A DNA stretch of 5,395 bases from Pleurocapsa sp. MO_226.B13 (lineage in GTDB: Bacteria > Cyanobacteriota > Cyanobacteriia > Cyanobacteriales > Xenococcaceae), in contig JASJEI010000543.1 in the NCBI GenBank assembly GCA_030064795.1, positions 1-5,395 on the forward strand, read 5' to 3'. Each line of letters starts with the position of its first letter. The first letter of the stretch is position 1. This document shows positions 1 to 5,395 of the stretch, one piece after another. The notes under the pieces are model-generated. The model searched no databases. It saw only the letters and a program-made list of their open reading frames with translations, and was not told the origin of the DNA. A program made the position numbers and the translations under genes.

Positions 1-1
1 C

Positions 2-2248
2 ATCGGTGTCAAGAGGATCTTTTGGAGAAGGAGATAAACCACCTTTACCAGTAATAATAAATTCGTCCTTTTGCTCAGACGAACAAAGATTGCGATCGAT
101 TAATTTACTGACATCAACAATTTCTATGGGTAACGCGATCGATTCTTGACCAGGCTCAATGTTGATAGTACTATCTATGCCAAATTGAGAACTAGCAGTA
201 ATGTCGCTGAAGTTAGGATTTTCAAGCAACTGAAATCCCAAGATATTTTGAGCATCGATGTTAATATTGCCTCCGTTACCTGCAAAAGCCTGAGCCCTAA
301 TATCGCTATTTTCTTGAGGAATAGCGACAATTAAATCAGCATCAATGGTGATATTACCACCATCTCCTGCTCTCTGAGCAAGACCAGCAGTGGTGGAGAT
401 TTGACTATTACGGCGCAATAGCAAGAGGTCGCCGATTTGAAGAGTAATATTCCCGCCCTGACCTGATGTAGTTGTAGCTGAGAGAGCGGCTTGGTTCTCC
501 AGTCGGAGGTCGCGAGCTGCCACTTCTAGGTTGCCTGCATCCCCTGCTCCCTGATTTTTTACGCTGACTTCGGCTCCATCTCGGAGCGTCAAACTCCCAG
601 TCTCGAGCCTCAAGTCTCCCGCATTTCCTGTTGAGTCTGGAGTAGCTTGAACAAACAAGCCACTGGGAAACTGACCATCGGCTGACCTACCAATCACTTG
701 AACAGATTTAGAGGCATCTACAGTCAAGGTTCCTCCATCCCCTTCACCTCTTGTGCTAGCACCAACTTCTGCTCCATCTTGAACAATTAACTGCCTGGTG
801 GTAATGCTCAAATCTCCCCCTTTTCCTGTTCCTAAAGTATCAGCAGACAAGATGCTGCCAAACTGACCATCGGCTGAAGTACCAATCACTCGAACAGATT
901 CAGAGGCATTCACACTTAAGCTTCCCCCGTCTCCGGAGCCAAACGTGTTAGTTGAGACCTGTGCCCCATCTCGGACGAGCAACTGCCCCGTAGTAAGCTT
1001 CAAGTCTCCCGCCTTTCCTGTTCCTTCACTTGAACTAAACAAGCCACTGGGAAACTGACCATCGGCTGAAGTACCAATCACTCGAACAGATTCAGAGGCA
1101 TTCACACTTAAGCTTCCCCCGTTCCCTTCACCAAAAGTGCTAGCTGCAACCACTGCTCCATCTTTGATAAGTAACTGCAACTGCCCGGTGATAATACTCA
1201 AATCTCCGCCCTGTCCAGAGCCAGTTACATTTGCAGTTATCTTAGAACCATCCTCAAGTCTCAACTGTGAAGCCCGAACAACTATCCCATCACCGTTCTG
1301 ACTTCCCAGGGTATCCGCAAACACAAAAGAGCGATCGCTCAGAGTCACATTAGAACCCTGCACCTGAATACTCCCACCACCCTCACCGCTGGTGTTGACA
1401 AAAGCTCCATTGGTAAGCGATATATCTGCTCGCGCTAGATCTTCGGGAAAACTTAAATTCAGGTTGTTTCCATCAACATTTAGCCCTACTGTCTCATTAC
1501 CTGCGACTCCTGCTAACTCCACTCGACCATCCGGGGCATGTAATCCGCCTCCATCTATGACAATATTTCCACCCACCAGCAGCAAACTCTGACCATCTGG
1601 CACTCGCAAACCAGATAGAGGAGTTTCTAATAAATCCACTTCTGCTGGTGCAGTTGACCTATTTTCAATCCGCCCTGGGTTGATTTGATTGAAGAAAAAT
1701 GCCGATGGTTTAACTGTTAATAGAGGTGGTTGTTCTGGTTCAGTTGCGCTAAAAAAACCGCGATCGCCAAATTGAATGGCATCAGCCGTACTCCCTACAA
1801 ACGAGCCTCCTACATCCAAACTGGCATTTTCGCCAAAAATAATTCCATTGGGATTGATTAAAAAGAGATTAGCATTACCATTAACTCCCAAAGTCCCTAG
1901 AATCTCTGAAAGATTACTTCCCGTTACTCGACTAAAAATATTAGTAATTTCTGCTGGGTTGGCAAAATAAACCTGTTGTCCATCCCCGATATTAAACTGC
2001 TCGAAACTGTGAAATAAATTAGTATCTCGTACTGCACCACCATCAATGCGCTCGGCGGTTCGTCCTTTAATTTCGACATTGGGCGTTAGAACTGAAGCTT
2101 CATTACCCAAACTATTATCAGGAATAATCTGAGCGTGAAGGCGATCCCAACTACTAGAAATTAAGATCGAAGGAGTCAATAGAGCGATCGCGACACCTGT
2201 AATCGCAAATTTTAAATTAAACTGTTTTGGGTAATGATGAGATTTCAT
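2..2248 (-). CDS. Filamentous-haemagglutinin-like two-partner-secretion exoprotein (TpsA), C-terminus cut by window edge
   Basis: An open frame of 749 codons runs from ATG at 2248 to the left edge without a stop. Residues 1-39 look like a signal peptide: basic start, hydrophobic stretch FAITGVAIALL, probable cleavage LHA|Q at 39/40. Residues 40 to about 175 form the TPS (haemagglutination activity) domain, including the conserved NLFLINPNGIIFG at 127-139. From about 220 on, Gly/Asn/Asp-rich short strands suggest a right-handed beta-helix. Three 64-residue repeats start near G377, G441 and G505, each with an ESVRVIGTSADGQF-like core. The visible end has the single cysteine (C722) and an IITGKGGLSPSP stretch, which in cyanobacterial relatives lies close to the C-terminus, so probably only some tens of residues are missing. 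Family knowledge says such proteins cross the outer membrane through a TpsB/FhaC-type pore and stay on the surface or are released; no tpsB is visible. No Shine-Dalgarno precedes the start. Specific role (adhesion, aggregation or other) unknown. Confidence 0.93.
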   Translation of the reverse strand, partial: MKSHHYPKQFNLKFAITGVAIALLTPSILISSSWDRLHAQIIPDNSLGNEASVLTPNVEIKGRTAERIDGGAVRDTNLFHSFEQFNIGDGQQVYFANPAEITNIFSRVTGSNLSEILGTLGVNGNANLFLINPNGIIFGENASLDVGGSFVGSTADAIQFGDRGFFSATEPEQPPLLTVKPSAFFFNQINPGRIENRSTAPAEVDLLETPLSGLRVPDGQSLLLVGGNIVIDGGGLHAPDGRVELAGVAGNETVGLNVDGNNLNLSFPEDLARADISLTNGAFVNTSGEGGGSIQVQGSNVTLSDRSFVFADTLGSQNGDGIVVRASQLRLEDGSKITANVTGSGQGGDLSIITGQLQLLIKDGAVVAASTFGEGNGGSLSVNASESVRVIGTSADGQFPSGLFSSSEGTGKAGDLKLTTGQLLVRDGAQVSTNTFGSGDGGSLSVNASESVRVIGTSADGQFGSILSADTLGTGKGGDLSITTRQLIVQDGAEVGASTRGEGDGGTLTVDASKSVQVIGRSADGQFPSGLFVQATPDSTGNAGDLRLETGSLTLRDGAEVSVKNQGAGDAGNLEVAARDLRLENQAALSATTTSGQGGNITLQIGDLLLLRRNSQISTTAGLAQRAGDGGNITIDADLIVAIPQENSDIRAQAFAGNGGNINIDAQNILGFQLLENPNFSDITASSQFGIDSTINIEPGQESIALPIEIVDVSKLIDRNLCSSEQKDEFIITGKGGLSPSPKDPLDTD
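653..1124 (-). repeat. In-frame 192-bp (64-residue) direct repeats inside the exoprotein gene
   Basis: Three copies of a 192-base unit share aligned positions 668, 860 and 1052. The segment 860-930 is identical to 1052-1122 over 71 bases. The segment 653-685 is identical to 1037-1069 over 33 bases. Since 192 is divisible by three, the repeats stay in frame and encode a 64-residue unit: a GGSLSVNASESV-like strand, the IGTSADGQF core, then a QLxVxDGAxV strand. A degenerate, partly matching unit lies upstream in the gene around 1123-1290. The repeats are coding beta-helix modules, not an intergenic element. Confidence 0.9.
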
Positions 2249-2266
2249 CAGAACATGATTGTAGTT

Positions 2267-2272
2267 TTTATA
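2267..2272 (-). promoter_or_regulatory. Possible -10 box (TATAAA) for the exoprotein gene
   Basis: The 68-base gap between the methyltransferase stop and the exoprotein ATG reads TATAAA on the minus strand, ending 18 bases before the start codon. Only a poor -35 match (TTTTTA) lies 17 bases further upstream. The gap is AT-rich and has no terminator-like hairpin, so the gene could also be read through from the upstream operon. This is a weak motif call. Confidence 0.25.
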
Positions 2273-2316
2273 AATGAGATTTTTGAAGTTAAAAAAAGTA
2301 GATATTATTCGCGGAA

Positions 2317-3087
2317 TTACTTAGATCTTAAATCTTTGTCTAAGATCCAAATCATAAAAGGGCTGGTGTTACTTTGAAATTTACCATAAGAGTAATCTCC
2401 ATATAAACCAACTACATTAAAACCCTGGGATTTGGCTAGCTCCTGAAATTCTTGCTGTTGATGTAAATAAAACTGAATATCAACAAAGCTTTTACGTTTC
2501 ATCACTCCATTGCGATCGTATAATTCCCAAAATTGAGTTCCTTTAACTAGAGACTGTTCTCGCTCGTATTCTTCCACACTCCAGAGAAATAACATTTCTT
2601 CATCATTGGGAAGAGAATGTTTGCCCCGCAAAATCAACTGTCCATTAACCGACTTAAGCCTAATTAGGGGATTGTGCAGCGTACAAATAAAACGACCTGT
2701 TTTTGACAAACAATTCCCGATCCCTTTTAATGCTTTACGTTGTTCGTCTAAACTGATAATCTCGGAAAAAGAATTAAACGGGATAATTATCAGATCGAAC
2801 TTTTCTTGTAAAGTAAGATTGCACATATCTAGCTCGTAAACATCGGCAGATAACCCTTTCGTTGCTAGTTTCTGACGCAAAATAGCCAGCATATCTGGAG
2901 AATTATCAACGCAAGTCATAGGTATCCCAGCCTCTATCAGTGGAATAGACAAGCGACCAGTTCCAGAAGTCAATTCTAGTATGCGGTTGTATTTCTGTGC
3001 TTCGGTTACAAAAAATGGTATATCAATGTCTGTTTTGACGTAAGTATCATACCAATGAGCTACTTGAGAATAATCCATTGCTGGCAT
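2317..3087 (-). CDS. Class I SAM-dependent methyltransferase, substrate unknown
   Basis: 256 residues with a Rossmann-type methyltransferase fold. Motif I is ILELTSGTGRLSIPL at residues 36-50, the glycine-rich SAM loop; it has T-S where many relatives have G-C. The acidic residue binding the SAM ribose is D61 in CVDNSPDML. D87-M88 probably contacts the adenine, and FDLIIIPFNSF at 97-107 is motif IV. The N-terminal YSQVAHWYDTY helix and C-terminal GDYSYGKF...SPFMIWIL are typical of small soluble cyanobacterial enzymes annotated only as methyltransferase domain proteins. ATG at 3087 is preferred over M4 because TAGGAG sits 9 bases upstream. The gene is 63 bases downstream of the Rieske oxygenase on the same strand, suggesting one transcript and a shared small-molecule pathway. 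I infer cytoplasmic O-, N- or C-methylation; the sequence does not say which. Confidence 0.9.
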   Translation of the reverse strand: MPAMDYSQVAHWYDTYVKTDIDIPFFVTEAQKYNRILELTSGTGRLSIPLIEAGIPMTCVDNSPDMLAILRQKLATKGLSADVYELDMCNLTLQEKFDLIIIPFNSFSEIISLDEQRKALKGIGNCLSKTGRFICTLHNPLIRLKSVNGQLILRGKHSLPNDEEMLFLWSVEEYEREQSLVKGTQFWELYDRNGVMKRKSFVDIQFYLHQQQEFQELAKSQGFNVVGLYGDYSYGKFQSNTSPFMIWILDKDLRSK

Positions 3088-3096
3088 GAGAAGATA

Positions 3097-3102
3097 CTCC
3101 TA
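3097..3102 (-). promoter_or_regulatory. Shine-Dalgarno (TAGGAG) of the methyltransferase
   Basis: Minus-strand TAGGAG ends 9 bases before ATG at 3087. It decides between that start and the ATG three codons further in, for which the spacing would be 18 bases. Confidence 0.75.
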
Positions 3103-3150
3103 ATTATTTAGTTCGATCGCAAATTCAATTTATGCTTGATGTTTATTTCT

Positions 3151-4173
3151 TCAGAACTGAATTCCATTCCATTCACGATATAGTTTTTCGGCATAAAACA
3201 TAATCTCTTCTCTAGGCAAACGAATTTTAGGTTTTTGTTCTGGATAAAGAGTTTCTAAGGCAAGAGCATCCTGTTCTACTACTAAATCATAAGACTTTAA
3301 CCAATAGCTTTTTAATAGTAGAAATAAAAAATGACTGAATTTATTTTTCGGTTTAATGTAAAGTAAAACAAAAGTTCTAGTAGAGCGCTGGGTTTCAGGG
3401 TAAAGGATAAAAAACTGAGCTAATTCTCCAAATGCTGTCGGAGTTATCAGACTACTGGTAGAAGGAAAAGAATATTCAAAATGATTATCTAAGGTTCTAG
3501 GAGCAACTAATAATGCTGGATTGTTGATGATTTCTTGCCAGCTATTATTGACTCTAATTGCTGTTTGGTGCAAAGTCGGGTAAAAACCATTTTCTTGATA
3601 GTTATCTACCTGAATCCGATCGAACTTAAATGGTTCGCGGTGGGTGGCGATCGCATGATTGAAATCATAATTAATTTTGAGACACTTCAAGAAGGGAGCT
3701 TGAATGCTTTTTTCTCCTGTAAAGCCTAAAAACTGATATCCTTTAATAGTTCTAGGGATTAAATTAGGTACGGGTATTCGAGGTTGATGATTGCCATAAG
3801 TCCAAATTAAATCATCTTCAACTATCAAGTCTAAGGGTTGAGTAATTGGTTTACCTGGTAATTTCCCTTCTCGATATAATTTACCCTCGCCGTTGAACTC
3901 TAAAGCATGAAAAGGGCAAGCGATCGTATTTCTTTGAGCGCAAATCCAACCATCAGATAAAGGTGCTTGCATATGAGGGCAAATATTATTGAGGGCAAAT
4001 ACTCCCCCATCATTATTTTTCCAGATCACATAGTCTTGATGGTTAAAAGTAATTTTGTAGGGTTTATTTACTTTCAACATTGACTTGTGGGCAATCAGCC
4101 AAGGTGCACCAGGTAAAATAGCTACTGAATTACAACTGTCTGGAAGATTGTTATTAATTGTTGAGAAATTCAT
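3151..4173 (-). CDS. Rieske [2Fe-2S] non-haem iron oxygenase (ring-hydroxylating-oxygenase alpha type), substrate unknown
   Basis: 340 residues from ATG at 4173. The N-terminal Rieske domain binds the 2Fe-2S cluster through C65-P-H67 and C86-P-F-H89, the canonical CxH...CxxH pair with 18 residues between. The catalytic iron site follows in NYDFNHAIATH: D170, H173 and H178 give the usual D-x2-H-x4-H pattern, and D302 in VVEQDALALE is the probable third iron ligand. All key residues are present, so the enzyme looks intact. Known relatives take electrons from a ferredoxin or reductase and activate O2 for hydroxylation, demethylation or desaturation; no reductase is encoded here. After the second cluster motif it reads HALEF rather than the common HGW-F, a pattern I associate with a cyanobacterial subgroup of unassigned substrate. 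No signal peptide or membrane helix is obvious. A GTG at 4188 could start the frame five codons earlier, but it overlaps the ribosome binding site. The gene is probably the first of an operon with the methyltransferase. Confidence 0.92.
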   Translation of the reverse strand: MNFSTINNNLPDSCNSVAILPGAPWLIAHKSMLKVNKPYKITFNHQDYVIWKNNDGGVFALNNICPHMQAPLSDGWICAQRNTIACPFHALEFNGEGKLYREGKLPGKPITQPLDLIVEDDLIWTYGNHQPRIPVPNLIPRTIKGYQFLGFTGEKSIQAPFLKCLKINYDFNHAIATHREPFKFDRIQVDNYQENGFYPTLHQTAIRVNNSWQEIINNPALLVAPRTLDNHFEYSFPSTSSLITPTAFGELAQFFILYPETQRSTRTFVLLYIKPKNKFSHFLFLLLKSYWLKSYDLVVEQDALALETLYPEQKPKIRLPREEIMFYAEKLYREWNGIQF

Positions 4174-4182
4174 AAGTTTGTA

Positions 4183-4186
4183 CCTC
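4183..4186 (-). promoter_or_regulatory. Shine-Dalgarno (GAGG) of the Rieske oxygenase
   Basis: Minus-strand GAGG lies 9 bases before ATG at 4173. The alternative GTG start (4186-4188) shares a base with this site and has no comparable site upstream of it, so the ATG is the better start. Confidence 0.7.
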
Positions 4187-4265
4187 ACGAGATTGTTTTT
4201 AATCTAAAGTAAGTCAACCTAATTAAACATAAAATCAACCATAACCCAGCAAGTAGTTATCTTAG

Positions 4266-4279
4266 CCGACTCCCGACTC
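4266..4279. repeat. Short heptamer tandem repeat, two units of CCGACTC
   Basis: Two adjacent perfect CCGACTC units followed by CC. Degenerate runs of such heptamers (short tandemly repeated repetitive sequences) are known in cyanobacterial intergenic DNA. With only two units this may be a remnant or chance. Confidence 0.35.
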
Positions 4280-4466
4280 CCTATCTTCACTATTTAATGT
4301 TTAAGAAGCGCGGAAATACTTAATGAAGCTTAATGGGTTCTTTTTCTGTTACTTGACTTAATTTTAAATGTAAAAATCAATCGAGAAGAATTAGGGAAAT
4401 TGAAACGAAAAGATAAAGGCGTGCATGATAAAGGCTAAATTCTCTGGTTCGTGAAGAGGGATTTAA

Positions 4467-4506
4467 ACAAGGGGCAGGAGTTCGGAGGTTTCCGACTGAC
4501 CCTTGT
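4467..4506. repeat. Imperfect hairpin downstream of the HlyD remnant (possible transcript-end structure)
   Basis: An outer 7-bp stem pairs ACAAGGG (4467-4473) with CCCTTGT (4500-4506). An inner stem pairs AGT-CGGA (4479-4486, T4482 bulged) with TCCGACT (4491-4497) around a GGTT loop. A further 7-bp match, GGCGTGC at 4418-4424 with GCACGCC at 4510-4516, could close a larger structure. On the minus strand the hairpin is followed by TTTAAAT, not a proper U-run, so a classical intrinsic terminator is doubtful. It could stabilise the 3' end of the HlyD-remnant transcript or belong to a dispersed repeat family. Confidence 0.5.
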
Positions 4507-4595
4507 GACGCACGCCCCGTCCCAACTGAACAATACACTCCCCCTGCTTCCCATCTGTAACCAATTTAAATAGAAACGATATTATTTTTCGCTGG

Positions 4596-5279
4596 CTATA
4601 AATCTGCAATCAATCGAGATTTTCTTAATAAGAATTGTAGAACAGTTTCTTCTTTGGCAATAATGTCGGCTTGACCTTCCATTCCTAGTTGGAGCCCACA
4701 CTGATTTTTGCCTTTTCCTAATGCTAGAGTTTCTGGCTCGATCGCTACCTGATAAAAACTTGCTTCTAAATTTGTTGAGCTATTGGAACTAGCACTATTG
4801 GCTTGAGGTGCAATTGAATCGGGAGCGATATCTTTTACTACACCTTTGAGAGTGCCGTAATCTGGATAAGGACAAGCAGATACTTTTATCTGTACTGGTC
4901 GATCTATTTCTACTTTGTCAATTTCCTGTGCTGGAACTAAAGCTTGAATAACTAAAGAGGGTTCGAGGGGAGCAATTTGGGCAATTTCTGCTCCCTTAGC
5001 TACTGTCTGACCGGGATTACGCAAATTTAATTGAAACAGAATACCATCTGCTGTTGCTTTAATCGCAGTTCGCTTGATATCTTGTTCTAATTGTTGTAAT
5101 TCGTGACGATCTCTAGCTTGTTGTTGTTCGATTTCAATCTTTTGTTGGATTAGGGCTTCTTTTTCTTGTTTTAAGGCGGCTGAGGTGGCTTGACCAGTAG
5201 CTTGTTCTTGAGCAATATTTTCTAGAGCGATCGCTATTTCCGCATCAATAGGATTGAGGGCTACAAAAAAGTTAGTCAA
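4596..5279 (-). pseudogene. HlyD-family membrane fusion protein, C-terminal fragment lacking the membrane anchor
   Basis: The frame gives 227 residues from a TTG at 5279; an in-frame TGA lies three codons further upstream (5286-5288) and no ATG is available near the 5' end. Residues about 12-70 are a Gln/Glu-rich coiled-coil helix. Residues 72-104 are the second half of the biotinyl-lipoyl domain (ATADGILFQLNLRNPGQTV). Residues about 105-205 are the adaptor beta-barrel with the SACPYPDYGTLKG motif. The end QFLLRKSRLIADL is the usual family C-terminus. Full-length relatives of several hundred residues begin with a cytoplasmic tail, one membrane helix, the first lipoyl half and the first coiled-coil helix; all are missing. 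These adaptors join an inner-membrane ABC exporter to a TolC-type channel in type 1 secretion, which this fragment could not do alone. A weak AAGG lies 10 bases before the TTG, so translation is not excluded. I infer a 5'-truncated remnant, or a gene split by an insertion whose other half lies to the right. Confidence 0.7.
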
Positions 5280-5329
5280 AGTTGGTCAGCCTTATTCAAA
5301 TGGATAAGTTTTAGCCAGAGGTTATTGCC
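5280..5329. other. Non-coding junction between the HlyD remnant and the palindromic repeat
   Basis: Fifty bases with no recognisable HlyD coding sequence in any minus-strand frame. They hold a small hairpin, CTTATTC (5291-5297) with GGATAAG (5302-5308), with one G-T pair and an AAAT loop. This is where the missing upstream part of the HlyD gene should have been. Confidence 0.4.
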
Positions 5330-5395
5330 CGCCGACCGCCCCAATTGTGAGGGGTAAGCGTGTCAAAGTCCCCAAATTCGTAGGGGCGGTCGGCG
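5330..5395. repeat. GC-rich inverted repeat at the right edge, possible miniature palindromic element
   Basis: Perfect 13-bp arms: CGCCGACCGCCCC at 5330-5342 and GGGGCGGTCGGCG at 5383-5395, separated by 40 bases. Two smaller hairpins are nested and alternative: CCCC-8-GGGG at 5339-5354 and CCCC-9-GGGG at 5370-5386. The loops AATTGTGA and AAATTCGTA resemble each other, so the unit may be a doubled hairpin. The right arm ends exactly at the window edge, so its true length is unknown. Such palindromes are common as dispersed non-coding repeats in cyanobacteria. No transposase is visible. Confidence 0.6.

Larger units (their letters stand above)
4174..4595. other. Gene-free region between the HlyD remnant and the oxygenase operon
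   Basis: About 420 bases with no convincing coding frame on either strand and no tRNA-like fold that I can see. The part nearest the oxygenase (about 4190-4260) is AT-rich and should hold the operon promoter. Minus-strand TTGACT near 4211-4216 and TTGATT near 4233-4238 are -35-like, but neither has a convincing -10 at proper spacing. The middle is AT-rich and featureless. The part from 4418 to 4516 can fold extensively (separate entry). The stretch 4517-4560 is C-rich on the plus strand. Confidence 0.6.

Noticed and set aside
653..1124. CRISPR-like or intergenic tandem array
   Set aside because: The 192-base period is in frame within a secreted protein and encodes beta-helix units. There are no short identical repeats separated by unique spacers.
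146..1970. Short plus-strand frames at 146-334, 1392-1592 and 1776-1970
   Set aside because: They lie opposite the exoprotein, whose minus-strand frame is open over 749 codons with clear signal peptide, TPS domain and repeats. Their own translations show no recognisable domain.
2606..3729. Plus-strand frames at 2606-2839 and 3535-3729
   Set aside because: Both are antisense to intact enzyme genes with conserved catalytic motifs. They have no domain and no supporting context.
3151..4173. Saxitoxin-type oxygenase (SxtT/SxtH) or pheophorbide a oxygenase
   Set aside because: It shares only the general Rieske and iron-site motifs. The HALEF context after the second cluster motif and the rest of the protein do not match what I know of those enzymes, and no partner genes of those pathways are present.
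4200..4240. A defined sigma-70 promoter for the oxygenase operon
   Set aside because: TTGACT and TTGATT occur on the minus strand, but no acceptable -10 box lies 16-18 bases downstream of either, so I do not list a promoter.
4467..4506. Classical Rho-independent terminator
   Set aside because: The hairpin is bulged with an internal loop and has no run of T after either arm, so it is recorded only as a hairpin.
1331..5234. GCGATCGC palindromes as operator sites
   Set aside because: All five lie inside coding sequence or its remnant and match the genome-wide HIP1 repeat of cyanobacteria. They support taxonomy but not local regulation.

Overview
The window is cyanobacterial chromosomal DNA. 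It has five perfect copies of the HIP1 octamer GCGATCGC (starting at 1331, 1760, 2184, 3647 and 5227), about one per kb, against one per 65 kb by chance. The protein types also fit: a haemagglutinin-type two-partner-secretion exoprotein with the cyanobacterial 64-residue repeat, a small Rieske oxygenase, and an HlyD-type adaptor of cyanobacterial style. The genus cannot be fixed from this sequence. All four genes or gene remnants lie on the minus strand, so transcription runs from right to left.

From right to left: the right edge (5280-5395) is non-coding and ends in a GC-rich inverted repeat with perfect 13-bp arms. Next is the C-terminal part of an HlyD-family membrane fusion protein (4596-5279). 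It has lost its membrane anchor and first half, so it is probably a pseudogene. A gene-free stretch of about 420 bases follows (4174-4595), with a strong imperfect hairpin and a degenerate heptamer repeat. Then comes a two-gene cluster, probably one operon: a Rieske [2Fe-2S] non-haem iron oxygenase (3151-4173) and, 63 bases downstream, a class I SAM-dependent methyltransferase (2317-3087). Last is a secreted filamentous-haemagglutinin-like exoprotein. It starts at 2248 and is still open at base 2, so its final C-terminal residues lie outside the window.

The oxygenase and methyltransferase probably act in sequence on one small molecule (hydroxylation or another oxidation, then methyl transfer), but nothing here identifies the substrate. 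The exoprotein has the signal peptide and TPS domain needed for export through a TpsB/Omp85-type outer-membrane pore, which is not in the window. I see no link in function between the exoprotein and the tailoring pair beyond adjacency and shared orientation.

I found no clear new system. The points most worth a second look are the mosaic 192-bp repeats in the exoprotein gene, the truncated HlyD gene beside a palindromic element, the structured intergenic segment, and the unassigned oxygenase-methyltransferase pair.
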